Source: Strigops habroptila (Eukaryota > Chordata > Aves > Psittaciformes > Psittacidae). From it: a stretch of DNA of 64,000 bases. Both the position numbers and the translations under genes were made by a program. The notes beneath the pieces are model-generated. The model searched no databases, was not told the origin of the DNA, and saw only the letters and a program-made list of their open reading frames with translations. Positions 1 to 12,800 of the stretch are shown in pieces. Position 1 is the stretch's first letter. Every line of letters begins with the position of its first letter. Where the stretch lies: positions 5,141,943 to 5,205,942 of the forward strand of contig NC_044296.2 in NCBI RefSeq assembly GCF_004027225.2, read 5' to 3'.

Positions 1-345
1 ACATTCATAGTTGAACAGGTTAAGCCCCATAAGCTTTTCCCTCTGGTTACATATCTGATCACTCTGAAGTATTTCAGGGGAAAGTATGTCTCCCTTTGCA
101 CGGTTCTCCAGAGCTGGTGGCTCAGTGATAGTTTTGCCCTCTCAGTGCTGCCAAAGAGGCAGGAGACCACCCTTATCCCACTGAGACTGCACAGATCTGG
201 TGCCTGGGTCCCCCTGGCACACGCAGGCAGCGTGCACATACAGCACCGGGCTGCGATTCAGAAGGTCTCTGTATGTCATATGTACATAATTATATATAGT
301 TAAGCTCCCCATGACCCATCAGTGTGCACTTGAGCCCAGAACCCC
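1..345. other. Left-edge intergenic sequence
   Basis: No exon-like reading frame, RNA gene or clear repeat is visible before the first CR1 copy. A short AT-rich stretch lies near 280-300. Confidence 0.5.
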
Positions 346-944
346 CCGTGTGCTGGGAGCACCCCCAGAGCGTGAGCAGCAGCTCAGGGAGGGGATCCTG
401 CCCCTCTGCTGCGCTCTGGGGAGCCCCCCCCTGCAGTCCTGATCCAGCTCTGGGGCAACAGCACAAGAGGGACGTGGAGCTGCTGGAGCGAGGCCAGAGG
501 AGGCCCCGGAGCTGCTGCGAGGGCTGGAGCAGCTCTGCTCTGGAGCCAGGCTGAGAGAGCTGGGCTGGGGCAGCCTGGAGAAGAGAAGGCTCCTGAAGGG
601 GAGACCTTAGAGCAGCTCCAGTGCCTAAAGGGGCTCCAGGAAACCTGGAGAGGGGCTTTGGACAAGGGCCTGTAGGGACAGGCCAAGGGGAATGGCTTTA
701 ACCTGCCAGAGGGGAGATTGAGATGAGCTCCGAGGCAGAAGCTCTTCCCTGTGAGGGTGCTGAGGCGCTGGCACAGGGTGCCCAGAGAAGCTGTGGCTGC
801 CCCATCCCTGGCAGTGTTCAAGGCCAGGTTGGACACAGGGGCTTGGAGCAACCTGCTCTAGTGGAAGGTGTCCCTGCCCGTGGCAGGGGTTGGACTGGAG
901 GAGCTTTAAGCTCCCTTCAACCCAGACCAGGCTGGGATTCTATG
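346..944 (+). repeat. CR1 LINE, 5'-truncated copy (3' end)
   Basis: This is one of the two longest copies of the family here, about 600 bases. It runs from the block with the CAGCAGCTCAGGGAGGGGA motif to the GGGATTCTATG end. It is nearly the same sequence as the inverted copy at 62049-62655. It carries the GGCACAGGGTGCCCAGAG form of the diagnostic block. CR1 elements are non-LTR retrotransposons that are usually truncated at the 5' end on insertion. The reading frames inside are relics with no intact protein. Confidence 0.93.
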
Positions 945-3569
945 TGCGGAGGGTGCGCTGAGCTGACTGCCACCTGCCAGCATGCACATGGCTGGGTAAG
1001 GGCAATCACACCGTGCAGGATCCCTTCTGCCCCTTGCCGAGGTCCTGGACAGGGAGATTTCTCCCCATCCCGTATCATGGATCATAAAGCAGGCAGGTGA
1101 TGCCGTGGCCCCAGATGCCTGTGGGTGCTGGGCTGAGCTCAGGCAGGCACATGGGGCCCAAGCCCTTGCACAGAGCAGCTTGGGGTGGTGCTGGCTGGGT
1201 GCTGTCAACAGAGGCAACACAAACTGTCTCACAGCTCATTACAGAAACTGAGCCGAAGGGAAGGCACGTTCCCAGCTTATGAGGCCACCTCCTCTGTGAG
1301 CTCTCTGATCTACTTTTGCAGTGATTGTTCCTGACCTAGGAGAAGCCCCTGAGAAATCTCACAGTTCATAGCCCGCAGCTACGCGGGCATCCACAAGCAG
1401 CCGGGGTGGGCAGCCGGGAGCACAGCGCTCACACTCTGCCTTAACCAGCTGGAAAATTCCACTCCTCTTCCTCGCAGCAGGCTCTGCTGAAGCACTTGGG
1501 AAGTGAACCTTGTCAGAGGGGGTTTATCTCCTCGCCAGGCTGCTGCTCCTGTGAATTGTGTCACATTTGCCAGGATAGCTGCACTATCTGCTCAGCCCTC
1601 TTTAGCACTGCGATAAGAAGTAGCTCTGGAACAGCATCTTGTCTCCTCTGCTCTGCTTTATGGCTATTTTAGCACTGCTGACAGTCACTAGAGTGACACG
1701 AAGGGTGAGGGTCCGGAATGGGGACCAGCAGAATTGGTCTCTGGCCCAGCTCTGGCCAAGATGACACAAGAAACCTGTTCCTCTGATGCCATCACTGACA
1801 AGTGACCAGCTCCACATATCCTCTCCTTACCCCAGATTAACTCAAAACGTGCTCACTTGTGTGAAATTGGTCCCACAATTTACAACTCACTGTCTCTCCT
1901 TACTTCAAGACTATCAAAGCAGGAATGATAAGGTAACACTGAAATAAGCCTTTCAGTACTGACGGAATCCTGGCTGCCCGAGGATCTGAAAGCTTTGATC
2001 CCAGCCCCCAGCTCCCTCTGCTTTATCTTTGCACATCTTTCCCTCTTCTCGGTGCATTCCCACCCAGGCACACGCTCTTTGCTTCTGACTTTGCAGCAGC
2101 GCTCACTGGAGGTTTGTTCAATCCCCTGTCAGGGGGTGAGGAAAGCTGCTGGGTGTCTGCATGGGCAGAAAGGCTCATGCTACAATGTCACTCGGGTCAC
2201 CAGCATACAGCTGTATGTGTAAATCCCATGGGAATTACACAGCTGTAAACCCTGGAAACTAAGCTTCACACTTTGAATGTTCTATTGCTGGTTTCCTTGC
2301 AATACTGTGCAATGAAATAATACAGAAACCTCTGGATTTAAACAGCAAAAGAATCATCACTCAGACTTTTTCCCCTAACATTCCTAAAACATGGAGTGTC
2401 TCACTTGCTAATGGCCACAAGGCATCCTGCTTCTCCTTAGCACGGGAGGCACATGGAAATGCAAAGTGAGCAGCTCCACAACCAGCCAAGGGACTGAACG
2501 TTCACCTTGCAGCAGTACCATGCTCTTGGTGCTGACAAGAGGCACCCTCTGAAGGGTTTTCCTTAGGTATTCAGTAACAAGGCTATTTAACAAGGCTTCA
2601 GTTCCATGATATGCTTCCCCTTAGACAGGTTTTTAGATGCATATATCAGTTTCATTCACATGTTTAAACCTCATGAAAGAGTTGATAGGGGAGGTCTGTT
2701 TGCACTTTCCAGGTCAGATCATCTAAACCACGGTATCAGAAGAGACACTGATACTTCAAGAAATGACTCTTGCTCCATCTAACCAACATTTCCAGGCACC
2801 TAGCACAAAAATGAACTCCTGAATTCTGCTTAAAATGTGTATCTTGAGAGCTGTGGTAGAAAATGGGAGAGACGAGGCGGAGTGATGTGACACAGTCCAG
2901 ATCCTGCCTTTATTTATGTGAAACCCAAAGGCAAAGCTGTTTCTTGAAGGTCAGGACTGTGTGAGCTTCTGGTCACAATCCCTGTATTTGTATCAGCTTT
3001 GTAAGAACAAATTATATTAGCTCTGTCCCATGCCCTCCTCACCTATTCCACCATCACCAGTGGGAAATGGCACAAAATCTCAGAAAACCAGAAATAAGAA
3101 AGAGTATTTCCTGGTCTTTGCAAGCCCCTCAGCACCTTTAGTGCTTCTCCGGATGAGGAGTTCTGCCTGCATTTGGGATCTCCTGTATGACTAATCAAGT
3201 CTTCATGCAAAATTGAGCAGCAATCTATTACCTTTACAGGGTTCTCGCCATACCTTCACACTGTAGACGTGGAGCAAAGCCTGTGGAGGGTTCTGGAGGC
3301 AGGGGGGAGCCCAGGCTGGCTCAGGAACCAACCTCTGCCTGCTCAGGTTGAACACCAGCATCTGCAAACTCCCCCAGCTGCAGAGTAAAGCCAAGCACCA
3401 AGCTTAGGAAGATGGAAAAGAAATCCTTTGGAGAGGAGCAGTCAGCCACAAGCCAGGGCCAGGACAAGCTGTGGCGGTGCAGGGGTATCTCTGCTGCACA
3501 GATAGCAGCAGAGCAGGAGCTGGTGAGTGGCAGGGCTCAGCCCCGCTCGCTGCCTGCTGGGACATGTTG
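945..3569. other. Intergenic, nothing recognised
   Basis: I looked for splice-bounded open frames and RNA genes on both strands and saw none that I can support. The open frames are short (under about 130 codons) and of compositional type. Local AT-rich stretches near 2220-2400 and 2600-3000 look like ordinary unique sequence. Confidence 0.5.
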
Positions 3570-3645
3570 GGCAATGGCAGGGGGTTGGAACTGGGTGATC
3601 TTTAAGATCCATTCCAACCCAGCCCAGTCTGTGGTTCTACAAATG
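3570..3645 (+). repeat. CR1 3' tail fragment (diverged)
   Basis: The sequence GGCAGGGGGTTGGAACTGG, followed by a GATCTTTAAGATCC-like block and CCAACCCAGCCCAGTCTGTGG, matches the last 75 or so bases of CR1 in sense orientation. It has more differences than the other copies, so it is older. Confidence 0.8.
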
Positions 3646-5233
3646 GCAGGCTGATGGAGGGGGGAAGCCCAACGGAGCCAGGTCTTGCAATGGCGAGAGC
3701 TGAGGGAGACAGAGCTTGTCCTGGGGATAAAACTGACCCTAACTGAGAGGAATACTGCTGTTAATAATGAACCAGTCGCAAAGTCAAAATACAGGAGGAC
3801 CCTCTCAGAGCACACAGTCATGCCCTGGGGTTCCTGGGAAGGGCTCGACAGCCGAGCACTGAACACTACAGTTGTGACTTGCAGCACAGGGATGGTGCCG
3901 GTACGTGCTTGCTGCCACATCTGCCGGCCCAAGCTGATCGCACCACAGAGCCGCTCAGCACGGGGCTGCTCTTGCAGAGTGCTCTGTGGCACCCTGCAGA
4001 TGCACTGTCTTACTGGAGATGCACTCCCAGAGCACTTGGGTGATGCTACCTTGTGTGGTGCTTATATATCATAGAATCACAGCTCATTTACAGCAACCAG
4101 TTTCCACAGACCAACGTGGTGGAAGCCTCACTCACTGTTCTCATCAGCAGGATGGCAACAATGACCCAAATGGCCTTTGTAAAAGATGCTCATTTTATTT
4201 AAAACAGGAAGTGTTTGATTGCTGGAGACTGATACTGGATTTGTACAGAGTATTGCTGTGAAACCCAGTGATGTGCAAAGCTGAGGAAGGAGCTGATAGT
4301 ACACTTTGGTCAGGTTTATATTGAACTTTAAAAGCTCTTAAAGTTGTTTTGTTTTGGTTTGGGGGTTTTTTTGTTAAAAAAAAGAACAGTAAAAGTGTGT
4401 TCTCTTTGGATTTGTTTACCTTAAAGTCCATGTTTCCATCTTTCAGGAAACTCTTTGTTGTACAGAGACAGTTGCCTTCTCCACATGAACCTCAACTGAA
4501 AACTCGTGTCATCCACCCCGGCACCAGTGTGAGTGTGTGGTAGCGACTGACCTTCCTTTAATCCAAGGTGGCACCCAGCAGAAGAAAATGCTCAGATAAA
4601 GAGGTGAGATAGTTCATCTCCAGCATGTGAAGTGACCGTCGCCTGCATGAGCGGCTTTGGGAGCAACCAGGGCTGCAGCTATGGACACTGGTACGTGAAG
4701 CGTGTTGCCTTAATGGTGAGGGTAACTCTGCTATTTAGTGATGCTGAGATAAGGGCATCTTGGCTCCACAGTCAGCCTCTGTAGTTACACTCCCCTCGCT
4801 CTGGAGACAGACAGGAGTGCAAAAGCTGTGCTCACACTCAGCCGGGAGCAGCTGCTGGGGTCTAACCCTGCCATCCTCTCGGGAAGCCTATTCTGTCTTT
4901 TAAAGGCTTTCAGAAAGCTTTGGTAGAGATGAAGGGCTCTGGTGCCCAGGGGTCTCTGCTGACCCCTATGCTTACGGCTACACACCACTTCTTGCTGGGC
5001 AGGTTGCAGAGGGTCGTTTAGTAAAGGTGGCAAATGCAGTGTCACTGGTTTCTCGAGTTGCCACTGCCCAGCCCAGGCGCACAGGGCATGCTTTGGCCAG
5101 GAATGTCTGCTGTCATCCACCCTGGGCAGTGCGAGGTGCCTGCAGTATTCGAGGTGGTACGTTCCTGCTGTGCCCCTGGCTGGCCCCGGAGGAATGTTCA
5201 GGGGCAGGGTGAGGCACATAGTCCCAAGTTGTC
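3646..5233. other. Intergenic, nothing recognised
   Basis: No gene could be supported here. There is a T- and A-rich stretch at about 4340-4400 (GGGGTTTTTTTGTTAAAAAA). A CATAGAATCAC word at 4069-4079 resembles a CR1 end, but the flanks do not continue the match. Confidence 0.45.
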
Positions 5234-5495
5234 ATAGAATCATAGAATCAAGGAATGGTTTGGGTTGAAGGACCTTAAAGCTCCTCCAGTTCCAACCCCT
5301 GCCACGGGCAGGGACACCTTCCACTAGAGCAGCTTGCTCCAAGCCCCTGTGTCCAACCTGGCCTTGAACACTGCCAGGGATGGGGCAGCCACAGCTTCTC
5401 TGGGAAAAGTCTGTGCCAGCGCCTCAGCACCCTCACAGGGAAGAGCTTCTGCCTCAGAGCTCATCTCAATCTCCCCTCTGGCAGGCTAAAAGGAA
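5234..5495 (-). repeat. CR1 LINE 3' fragment
   Basis: The copy begins with CATAGAATCATAGAATCAAGG, the reverse complement of the CR1 3' repeat, and runs to the GGCAGGCTAAA block. It carries the GGGAAAAGTCTGTGCC form of the diagnostic block and so belongs to the minor lineage also seen at 16448, 41004 and 43822. Confidence 0.92.
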
Positions 5496-8418
5496 AGCAG
5501 CTCCAGTGATCCCCACCCCAGCAATTTTAGGACTGTGCCCACAGGTCCTGCGTTTTAGCACATGCCTTCAGCCCCTCATGGAAAGCAACACCCGGGCCTC
5601 CGAAGCCTCCTTCTTGTGCTCTTTCTTGTGATCCTAGACCCCCATCTAGTGGGTGCTGGTGACCACACCGCAGCGACCAGAGGCGGCTATGCAAGGGCCC
5701 ATGGAGACCAGGTTGCTCTTCTGAGCTGATCCATAAGCAATCCCTGGACAAGCAGAGCTGTGTGCCAGCAGGAAGTGACTCAAATTCCAGAGTTTCTCAG
5801 CTGGGCAGTTTGTTACATGCAAAGCAATGGGATAGAGTTGGAAAGGAGACGGATTACCTGTGGTGCTGTCCTCACTCTACAGCCTCTATTTCTTACTCTG
5901 CCAATGAATGCTCGCAGCTAGGGATCAAAACGCCAAGTGATGGTATCACTACCACGTTCTGGAACACAACACTGTGTAAATGCTTCATGGTCTGAGCTCA
6001 TCTGAACTGCAAGGTCTCAGGAGCAGGAAGCCTTCCAACAGGGGGGGTTTTTTGTGGGGTTTTGAGAGCTCAGCCATGGAAAAAATATTTAATTTGTCAA
6101 AGTCATAGAGACTTTTAGGCCATGTCCCTTTAGAAATGCTGACCTAACAATAGTACTAATCAGAAAGTATGGCATTTATAGTATCTTAATGGCACACGCC
6201 CAAAATAGATTCTAGTTATATCAGCAAGTTGACAAGCTCACAGGGAACAGATAACTCTTGTTAATTAATTGCTAAAAGTCACAGGAACTGTAAAGTTGGT
6301 GTGGGTGGAGTTTACTTCTTCTTGAAATAATAAAGCGATGAATCACGTTTACCCTGGCATTATTATAGACTTACTTGAAGGTAAATGAAACCAGATTGTG
6401 GCCTCCAAACTCTCGTAGGCTAAAGCTGTTAATTTTTCTCTCTTATATTAATGAACCTGGAGAAGAATGGGCTCTAATTAGAACATGAATAGAGAACACA
6501 CTGTGACCTGCTGGCTCTCGAGGTCTAATGAGCATAACTTTCTGAGGTATGTTCTTGCTAAATCCCTTCCCTTAACCTGGTCACACCACCACCATGCCAG
6601 TACCACGTATTCATTGGAGAAGCACAGTACAGTAATTCCTATCATTATATTGCCTGACATTCCCATGACAAAAGCATGTTCTTGGTTTCTCAGAGGTTTA
6701 ATGCTCGGCAGTGAAATTTTCCACAGTGGGTATCTGTATCAGAACAAGGGCTTCAATTAAAAATGTAATTATTGTTTTTTAGATACTCACGTAATGGGTA
6801 ATTACTCTCACACCTTTGCAATATTAGTGTTTGGCTCGGTTTGTAGGACATGTCTACTTCAGGACAGGAACTTCATTCCACAAAAACTGGAGCTAAGTCA
6901 GCCACAATGTATATGCCCGAAAATGATGGTTCTCCTGTGATTAGAGACAATGTTTTCCGCTCAGTTCTCTGCACCAAATGTGATGCAGGTCTCCAGGGAA
7001 GAGGCACTGACAAGGTCCAAACCCTTACACAGACTCAGGCTGCCATCTGGACACCACAGAGCTGCCAGCACTCGTGCCCAGCTCTGTGAGCGACCAGCAG
7101 ACATGCCCCAAATGAAAACATCTGACAGAGCTGTTCGAAGTGTAAGGCCATGAATGGAGGAGATAATAAAATCAGCCTGAAGTCAGCTGGGATAAAAGCA
7201 AAGATGCTGCAGCCTAATGACCCCAGTTCCAGCAGTGTTGCCTGGGGCTACTTCTGATTTAGCAGTGCTGGTGCTCTCCATCAGCTCACCACGTCCACCG
7301 GCTACTTTCTCCTCACCTCCTGCCTGCTCTCAGCTTCCAGTACCTGCACTGCCGCAGAGGTGATCTGCGACCTCAGAGCTCCTACTCTCTTAGGTGCTCG
7401 CTGGGTATGTTCTTGGCTGTCGTTGTCAGAAGATGCGTTTAGTCTCTGCCAGGCTGTGTGTGGTCTCTGAGTGCAGCTGTGGCTTTCCCATTGCAATGAA
7501 AGCCCTGCTCCTGCAGAGCTCACAACTGCAGGTGAAGGTTACTCAGCTTTCCACACCTGCCTTGTGAATGGATGTTTGGTAGCCAGTAGCGAGAGACCAG
7601 AATCCTCTTCTGGGAGGATTCACCAAAGAGTTAATGCCCAATCTCCCTTTTTAGCCTCCTCAGAGATGACGTACATGGCTTTGCATTCAAACACTTTGTA
7701 TTCAGACCCTGCACCAAACACCAAATAATGAATGTTAATTATTATTAATTGCCTTGAATGTTTTTCTCTGATGTGTCTCTAAGTCTTGGATCCACTCCAG
7801 AATTTAGATGCTTAATCCCCATGGAAGTCAATGTGTTCAGCAGTCAGTGTGTTGGGGATCTGGGACATGTTTTAGGCAACCAACAACTTTCCAAATCCCT
7901 TTCCCATTCTTAGCTTCAGGAAGGAGAGGTTCCTGCTCAGGCCTAAGCCAAACATTCCTGAAGCCTTGCTATGTGTCCTCCAGGCATCTGTGTGTACTAT
8001 GGGCAGAGCCCTGCCCTCAGAGCCCCCGGGGATGACTTGCTCACGACCATGTACCACGCTGAATAGCAGCAAGTTTATTTAAGCCAGGGAAGGACAGCAG
8101 GACCCATGTGGGGGAATGGCAACACTCCTCACAGCATTTTTCTTCTGCCTTTTTCTTCTGCTGAGTGAAGAGATTTAAAGAGTCTTCTGGTGCTTAATGC
8201 GGCCCCCGTGAATGCGGACATGGCCCCCCCGAATCTCCAAACCTTCAAGAGAACAATGAGAGCACCAGAGTGTGCTTATACACTACAATGGACCACTCGG
8301 TGGCTTTATAAAGCCGTGCCAATGTTTTGAGCAGTGTGTGCAGTTATGGAGATGGCACAGTTGGAAGTCACCACATTTGTGGTGGAGCAGCAGCCTTCCA
8401 TAAACTTGAAAGTGTTAC
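5496..8418. other. Intergenic, nothing recognised
   Basis: This is mostly AT-balanced unique sequence. There is a T/G homopolymer stretch near 6040-6062. No exon chain, RNA gene or further CR1 copy was seen on either strand. Confidence 0.45.
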
Positions 8419-8897
8419 ATAGAATCCCAGCCTGGTTTGGGTTGAAGGGACCTGAAAGCTTCTCCAGTCCCAACCCCTGCCACGGGCAGGGACACCTTCC
8501 ACTAGAGCAGGTTGCTCCAAGCCCCTGTGTCCAACCTGGCCTTGAACACTGCCAGGGATGGGGCAGCCACAGCTTCTCTGGGCACCCTGTGCCAGCGCCT
8601 CAGCACCCTCACAGGGAAGAGCTTCTGCCTCAGAGCTCATCTCAATCTCCCCTCTGGCAGGTTAAAGCCATTCCCCTTGTCCTGTCCCTCCAGGCCCTTG
8701 TCCAAAGCCCCTCTCCAGGTTTCCTGGAGCCCCTTTAGGCACTGGAGCTGCTCTAAGGTCTCCCCTTCAGGAGCCTTCTCTTCTCCAGGCTGCCCCAGCC
8801 CAGCTCTCTCAGCCTGGCTCCAGAGCAGAGCTGCTCCAGCCCTCGCAGCAGCTCCGGGGCCTCCTCTGGCCTCGCTCCAGCAGCTCCACGTCCCTCT
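8419..8897 (-). repeat. CR1 LINE 3' fragment next to the RANBP3 CpG island
   Basis: The copy starts with CATAGAATCCCAGCCTGG and ends near CAGCTCCACGTCCCTCTGA. It is about 480 bases, antisense to the downstream gene, with the GGGCACCCTGTGCC form of the diagnostic block. The GC-rich promoter region of RANBP3 begins within about 60 bases of its inner end. Confidence 0.93.
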
Positions 8898-8939
8898 GAT
8901 GCTTGACTCTTCCCCCTGGAGGAAAGCCCAGGGAAGGCC

Positions 8940-9830
8940 GAGGCTCGCAGTGCCACGGAGGGCTCGGCTGGACGGCACATCGCCGCGCCCCACAGCCCCC
9001 CCAGCTGCCGCTCTGGGGCACTGGTGGAATCAAACACCCGCTTCGCTCATCGGGCGAACATCTGGGTCCCGCCGCCGCGGAGCGCACGGACACGCCGGGC
9101 ACGAAGTGGGCCAGGGGCTCGGCGGGACCCGCACCGGGGCCACGCACCGGGCACACGCACGGGGGCCGGTCCCCCCGCGCCTGCGCGGCGCTACCGCGGA
9201 GCGGCCGCACCGTGACGCGTGCGCGGCGCGGCCCGGCCCGCGGTGAGTGGAAGCGTCCGGCCGCGCGGTGCATTGTGGGCGGGATTGAGGAAGTAAAATG
9301 GCGGACCTGGCGAACGAAGGTAGGCGGGTGCTGGCGCTGCGCAGCGGGGAGGCCGCGGGGCTGCTCCGGCCCGGCTCCGCCGCCGCTCCCGGCCGCAGCC
9401 CGGCCCCGCGACCCGCTCTCCGCGGCGCGCCCGGGCGTGCGCGCGCCCTCGGGAGCGTTCCCTCCGTGCGGGCCTCTTCGTGCCCCGGCCCCTCCGGGGC
9501 GAGCGGCCGGACAAAGGGAGTTGCCGGCCGGGCCGCCGCGCTCCCCGCCGGCCCGCGCCGCGGGGCGGGTGCCCGCGCCGCCGCGGGGGTCGCGGGTGGT
9601 GGCGGCCCGGGGCCGCGCTGCGGGGCCCTCCCGCCGGGGGGGCGGTTCCCGGGGGCGGCGGCTGGCGGCGGGTCCGTGCCGCCGCGGTCCCTGCGCGCAC
9701 CGAGCGTGTCCCGTGCCCCGGGCGCTGCGAAGCGGGACGGGCCGCTGCGGAGCGGGGCAGCGAGCGCGGCGCCTGGGGCACTGCTGAGCCGCTTTGTGTC
9801 CCGGTTCGTCCGCTTGCGTTTTGGGGTCAT
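8940..9830 (+). promoter_or_regulatory. RANBP3: CpG island promoter of RANBP3
   Basis: An abrupt rise in G+C and CpG density surrounds the RANBP3 start codon at 9298 and continues into intron 1. I see no TATA box close to the start. Motifs include an NRF1-like word (CGCGCCTGCGCGG, 9175-9187), the near-perfect ZNF143-type site listed separately, and an ETS-like GAGGAAGTA just before the ATG. This is the usual make-up of a housekeeping TATA-less promoter. The long open frames across the island on both strands come from its base composition. Confidence 0.8.
9266..9281 (-). promoter_or_regulatory. ZNF143/THAP11-type SBS element
   Basis: CGGTGCATTGTGGGCG matches the reverse form of the known SBS consensus (CRRTGCATTRTGGGWR) at all but one position. 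It lies 17-32 bases upstream of the RANBP3 ATG. Such sites mark CpG-island promoters of broadly expressed genes. The match is read from sequence; binding is inferred. Confidence 0.65.
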
Positions 9831-12800
9831 TGTCCGCGGTTTTAGGCCTGTTTAAATCTTTCCTTAACTTCCACTCGTGTTAATCCTCTCTCTAGCTAAG
9901 GGGATAATAGAGGCGGTTATGTAAAACTAAGTGAGTTATATTTTTATACGTATATATTTAAGCCGAAAACCTGTGAAGTAAAGAAATAATGGCTTAATCT
10001 CTCTCTGGAGAGGGTTAGGAAAACATGGGCTGCACCACTGTAAGATTTGGGTATTCTTCTCCTAGGCGTATAGAATGTTTAGGTGACAGCAGGCATCAAC
10101 AGTTTGCCTTTGGGAATGACAAACTTCCTTCAGAGTCTGTGCAAAACCAAGTTTGCCCCAGCTGTCTGTTTCTCATTGCTTCTCTCAGCTAGTGAAAGAG
10201 GAGAGGAAATGCTGGAAGGAGACAAATGAAAGTGTGTGAGGCCTGTTCTGCTCCATGCATTTGAGCTCTGTACCAGTGGCAATTACAGTTCCAATATTAA
10301 CATTAAACAACAGGAAGTGAGTATCTGTTGTAGGTGTAGCGTTTGAAGATGAAGCCTACAAGCAGCTGGCACATAATTACACTGAAGTTACTTCACAAAT
10401 CCTGTGCTGCAGCGTGTCTTGGGCTGTTGGCTCCCAAACTCAAGATGAGCTGACAGTGCCCAAAGAGGCATGATAAGTGGTCTCAGGAATGGTAGTAAAT
10501 AGTCAAATGGATAATGACTGTTTGTGAGAACCTTAAGGGCAGTATTTCCATACCGTTGTTATAATGACCTTACGATAAATTTTCAGGGTTTAGTGTGTTC
10601 TTTCAGAATCAGAAGTTTGGGAATGGCTGGCTTAAGTTGTGCAAGCCTCTTGCTTAACCTCCTGGTTCTAGTGGGAAACGTTAAGCTCAACAGTGAATTC
10701 CAAGTTACCAATGTTTGTTGCATCTTTTGCTGCTGACTTGTTGTGTGTTTCTACCCCTGTCTCTACTGCTGCAGAATTGTGTAGACTGGGGGGGGAACTT
10801 TACTCTTTCATCTAATCTTCCTTTTTCTCTTTCTTTTTTTTCCTCTTCAGATCCTTTTCTGACCCCAGTGACTTCCCTCATGTGCTAATCTCTTTAGTTC
10901 GTACTCACATCTCCTTCCAGTTGTCATCTTCATCCTTTGCTGTTCTCTTTCTTCTTCCAGTAAGAAGGTGATACAATCTTCCGTAAGATCGAGCAAGATC
11001 GGCTTGCTTCTGAACTAGTGCCTCTTCTGCTCACCCTGGTAGTATTGGCTGCGTTGTCTTGTTTTGAGTTTCTTTCCTCCAGTTCAGTTTTGGAGGTGTC
11101 TGTTCTTTGTGTACCGGTGCAAATACTCCTGGAATCGGCATCATTCCCCTAAAAGTCAGTGGACTCCATAGTTTTTCTCTCACCTCTGTGAGGTGAGTCT
11201 CTGACATACCAGTGATGTTCTCAGGTGACTTCGATTGTTTTCTCCTCATTCTTAAACACATCACCCTATTTTTCCAGTACTGAGGTGAATGTTTTATTTC
11301 CTTGTGTCCAGGTATTTTCATTCAAATCTATGAAGTGACTGTTCTGGTTCTGGTAATTCCTTGATCTTCTACTTCATATTGATCTTTTGTTTGAAGTATT
11401 TGATAGCTAAATGGGCATGTTCACAAACCAAGCGTGATTAAAACAAAGCTCTTCGTATTCGTTAATCTTGATTGCTTTATACAGCAGTGCTGCCTCAATC
11501 ATACTGTTTTGTGAGGTGTGAAGTTCGTTATCCTTTGGCACAAGTACCTAGAAAGAGGTTTCAGTAATTCTTGCAGGTTGGTTTTGCTGAGCATATTTCA
11601 ACATTGGCTTTTCTTGTCTGCTCATGCAAGTGAGGCTTGCTTAGGCTCTTACCTGTTTGATTACTGCAACAAACCTTCTGGCCTTGGGAACTGGGTTTGT
11701 TCTGCCTGTGTCCTTTCATCTTCCTAACGCAGAGCTCTTTGAACCTGTCATTTTTACCATGGCACCCTTTTGTTTCAATTCATTCATCATTTTTTCCTTT
11801 TCCAACGGTATGTTAGCTTTACCTTTTAGATTCTGATATCTCAGTCTATTGTCTGCCTTAAATGTCTGAGATATTTGTCAGTACGTCAGTACTGCCTCCA
11901 AGTAACCATTCTCTAATATGCTTTAAGCCTTCAGCTATTTTAATAGATGATCTTTTTTGTGATGCATTTCTTCAAGGCTACCAGCATTCCCTCTGATATT
12001 CTCGTAACTGCTTCATTTGCTTCATGATGATCATGCCTTGATCTTTTTTCCCATTCACTTGTCTGTCTTTTCCTCCAGTGAGTTGCTGAAACCGTACGTG
12101 TACCTCTTTGTAGTAGTTTGATGGCAAACTGGATCTTGGCAGAAGAAGGTTGTTGGAGTAAGGGGGTCCCAGAGAAGGGGGGTGAAGGAGAAGGTGGTCC
12201 AAATACCACTTTCCAAAGAAGTTTGTACTGTGAAGTTTCCTGCTCCTCATCATGAGAGGCGATGGGCTGATAAGTGTGGAGCTAGTGAGGAGGAGAGAGT
12301 GACTTCTCCCCAGCTGTGTGAAGTTTGACTTTATCACAACGACTTAGTGACTTGGTGATAAAGGCATTGTGAGAAGTTTGATTATTGAAATCCAGAGTTT
12401 TTTTAATGGTAGGCACAGTTATTGTTAGTATTTTATAAAGTAGTTACTGAATGGTATCAGAAACTGTCTCTGAAGTTTTTGGTGTGATGTTCTTTGGTAT
12501 TCCTGCTCATCATGTCTTAAAACTGCCACTTCACGTGTGGAGTGCCATGGAGAACCAGACAGCTTCCATCACATAAACCCGCATGCTTTGTTCATTCACT
12601 GGCTGCTAATACACAACTTGTTGGTATAGAACGTGCTGCTGGAGCTGCTTTAGATGGTAGAATCTCCTTGTGTGAGAATGAGTTAGTGTCACCTTTCAGA
12701 TGTTGAAAAGATGCAAGTTTTTCTCAGCGCTAAAACTTGATGCTTTCTTCACATTTAGCTTTCAGGAGGTGCTGGCAAGCCCTCTCCTTAGCCAGCAAAC

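Noticed and set aside
4060-4090. CR1 end at CATAGAATCAC
   Set aside because: Only 11 bases match and the flanks do not continue the element.
8512-9246. Open frame of about 240 codons running from a CR1 copy into the CpG island
   Set aside because: The first part is the antisense of a CR1 tail that recurs in other copies, and the second part is compositional.
9030-9830. Long open frames on both strands across the RANBP3 CpG island (up to about 290 codons)
   Set aside because: Arg/Pro/Ala-rich translations arise from high GC content where stop codons are rare. They overlap each other in several frames and resemble no family.
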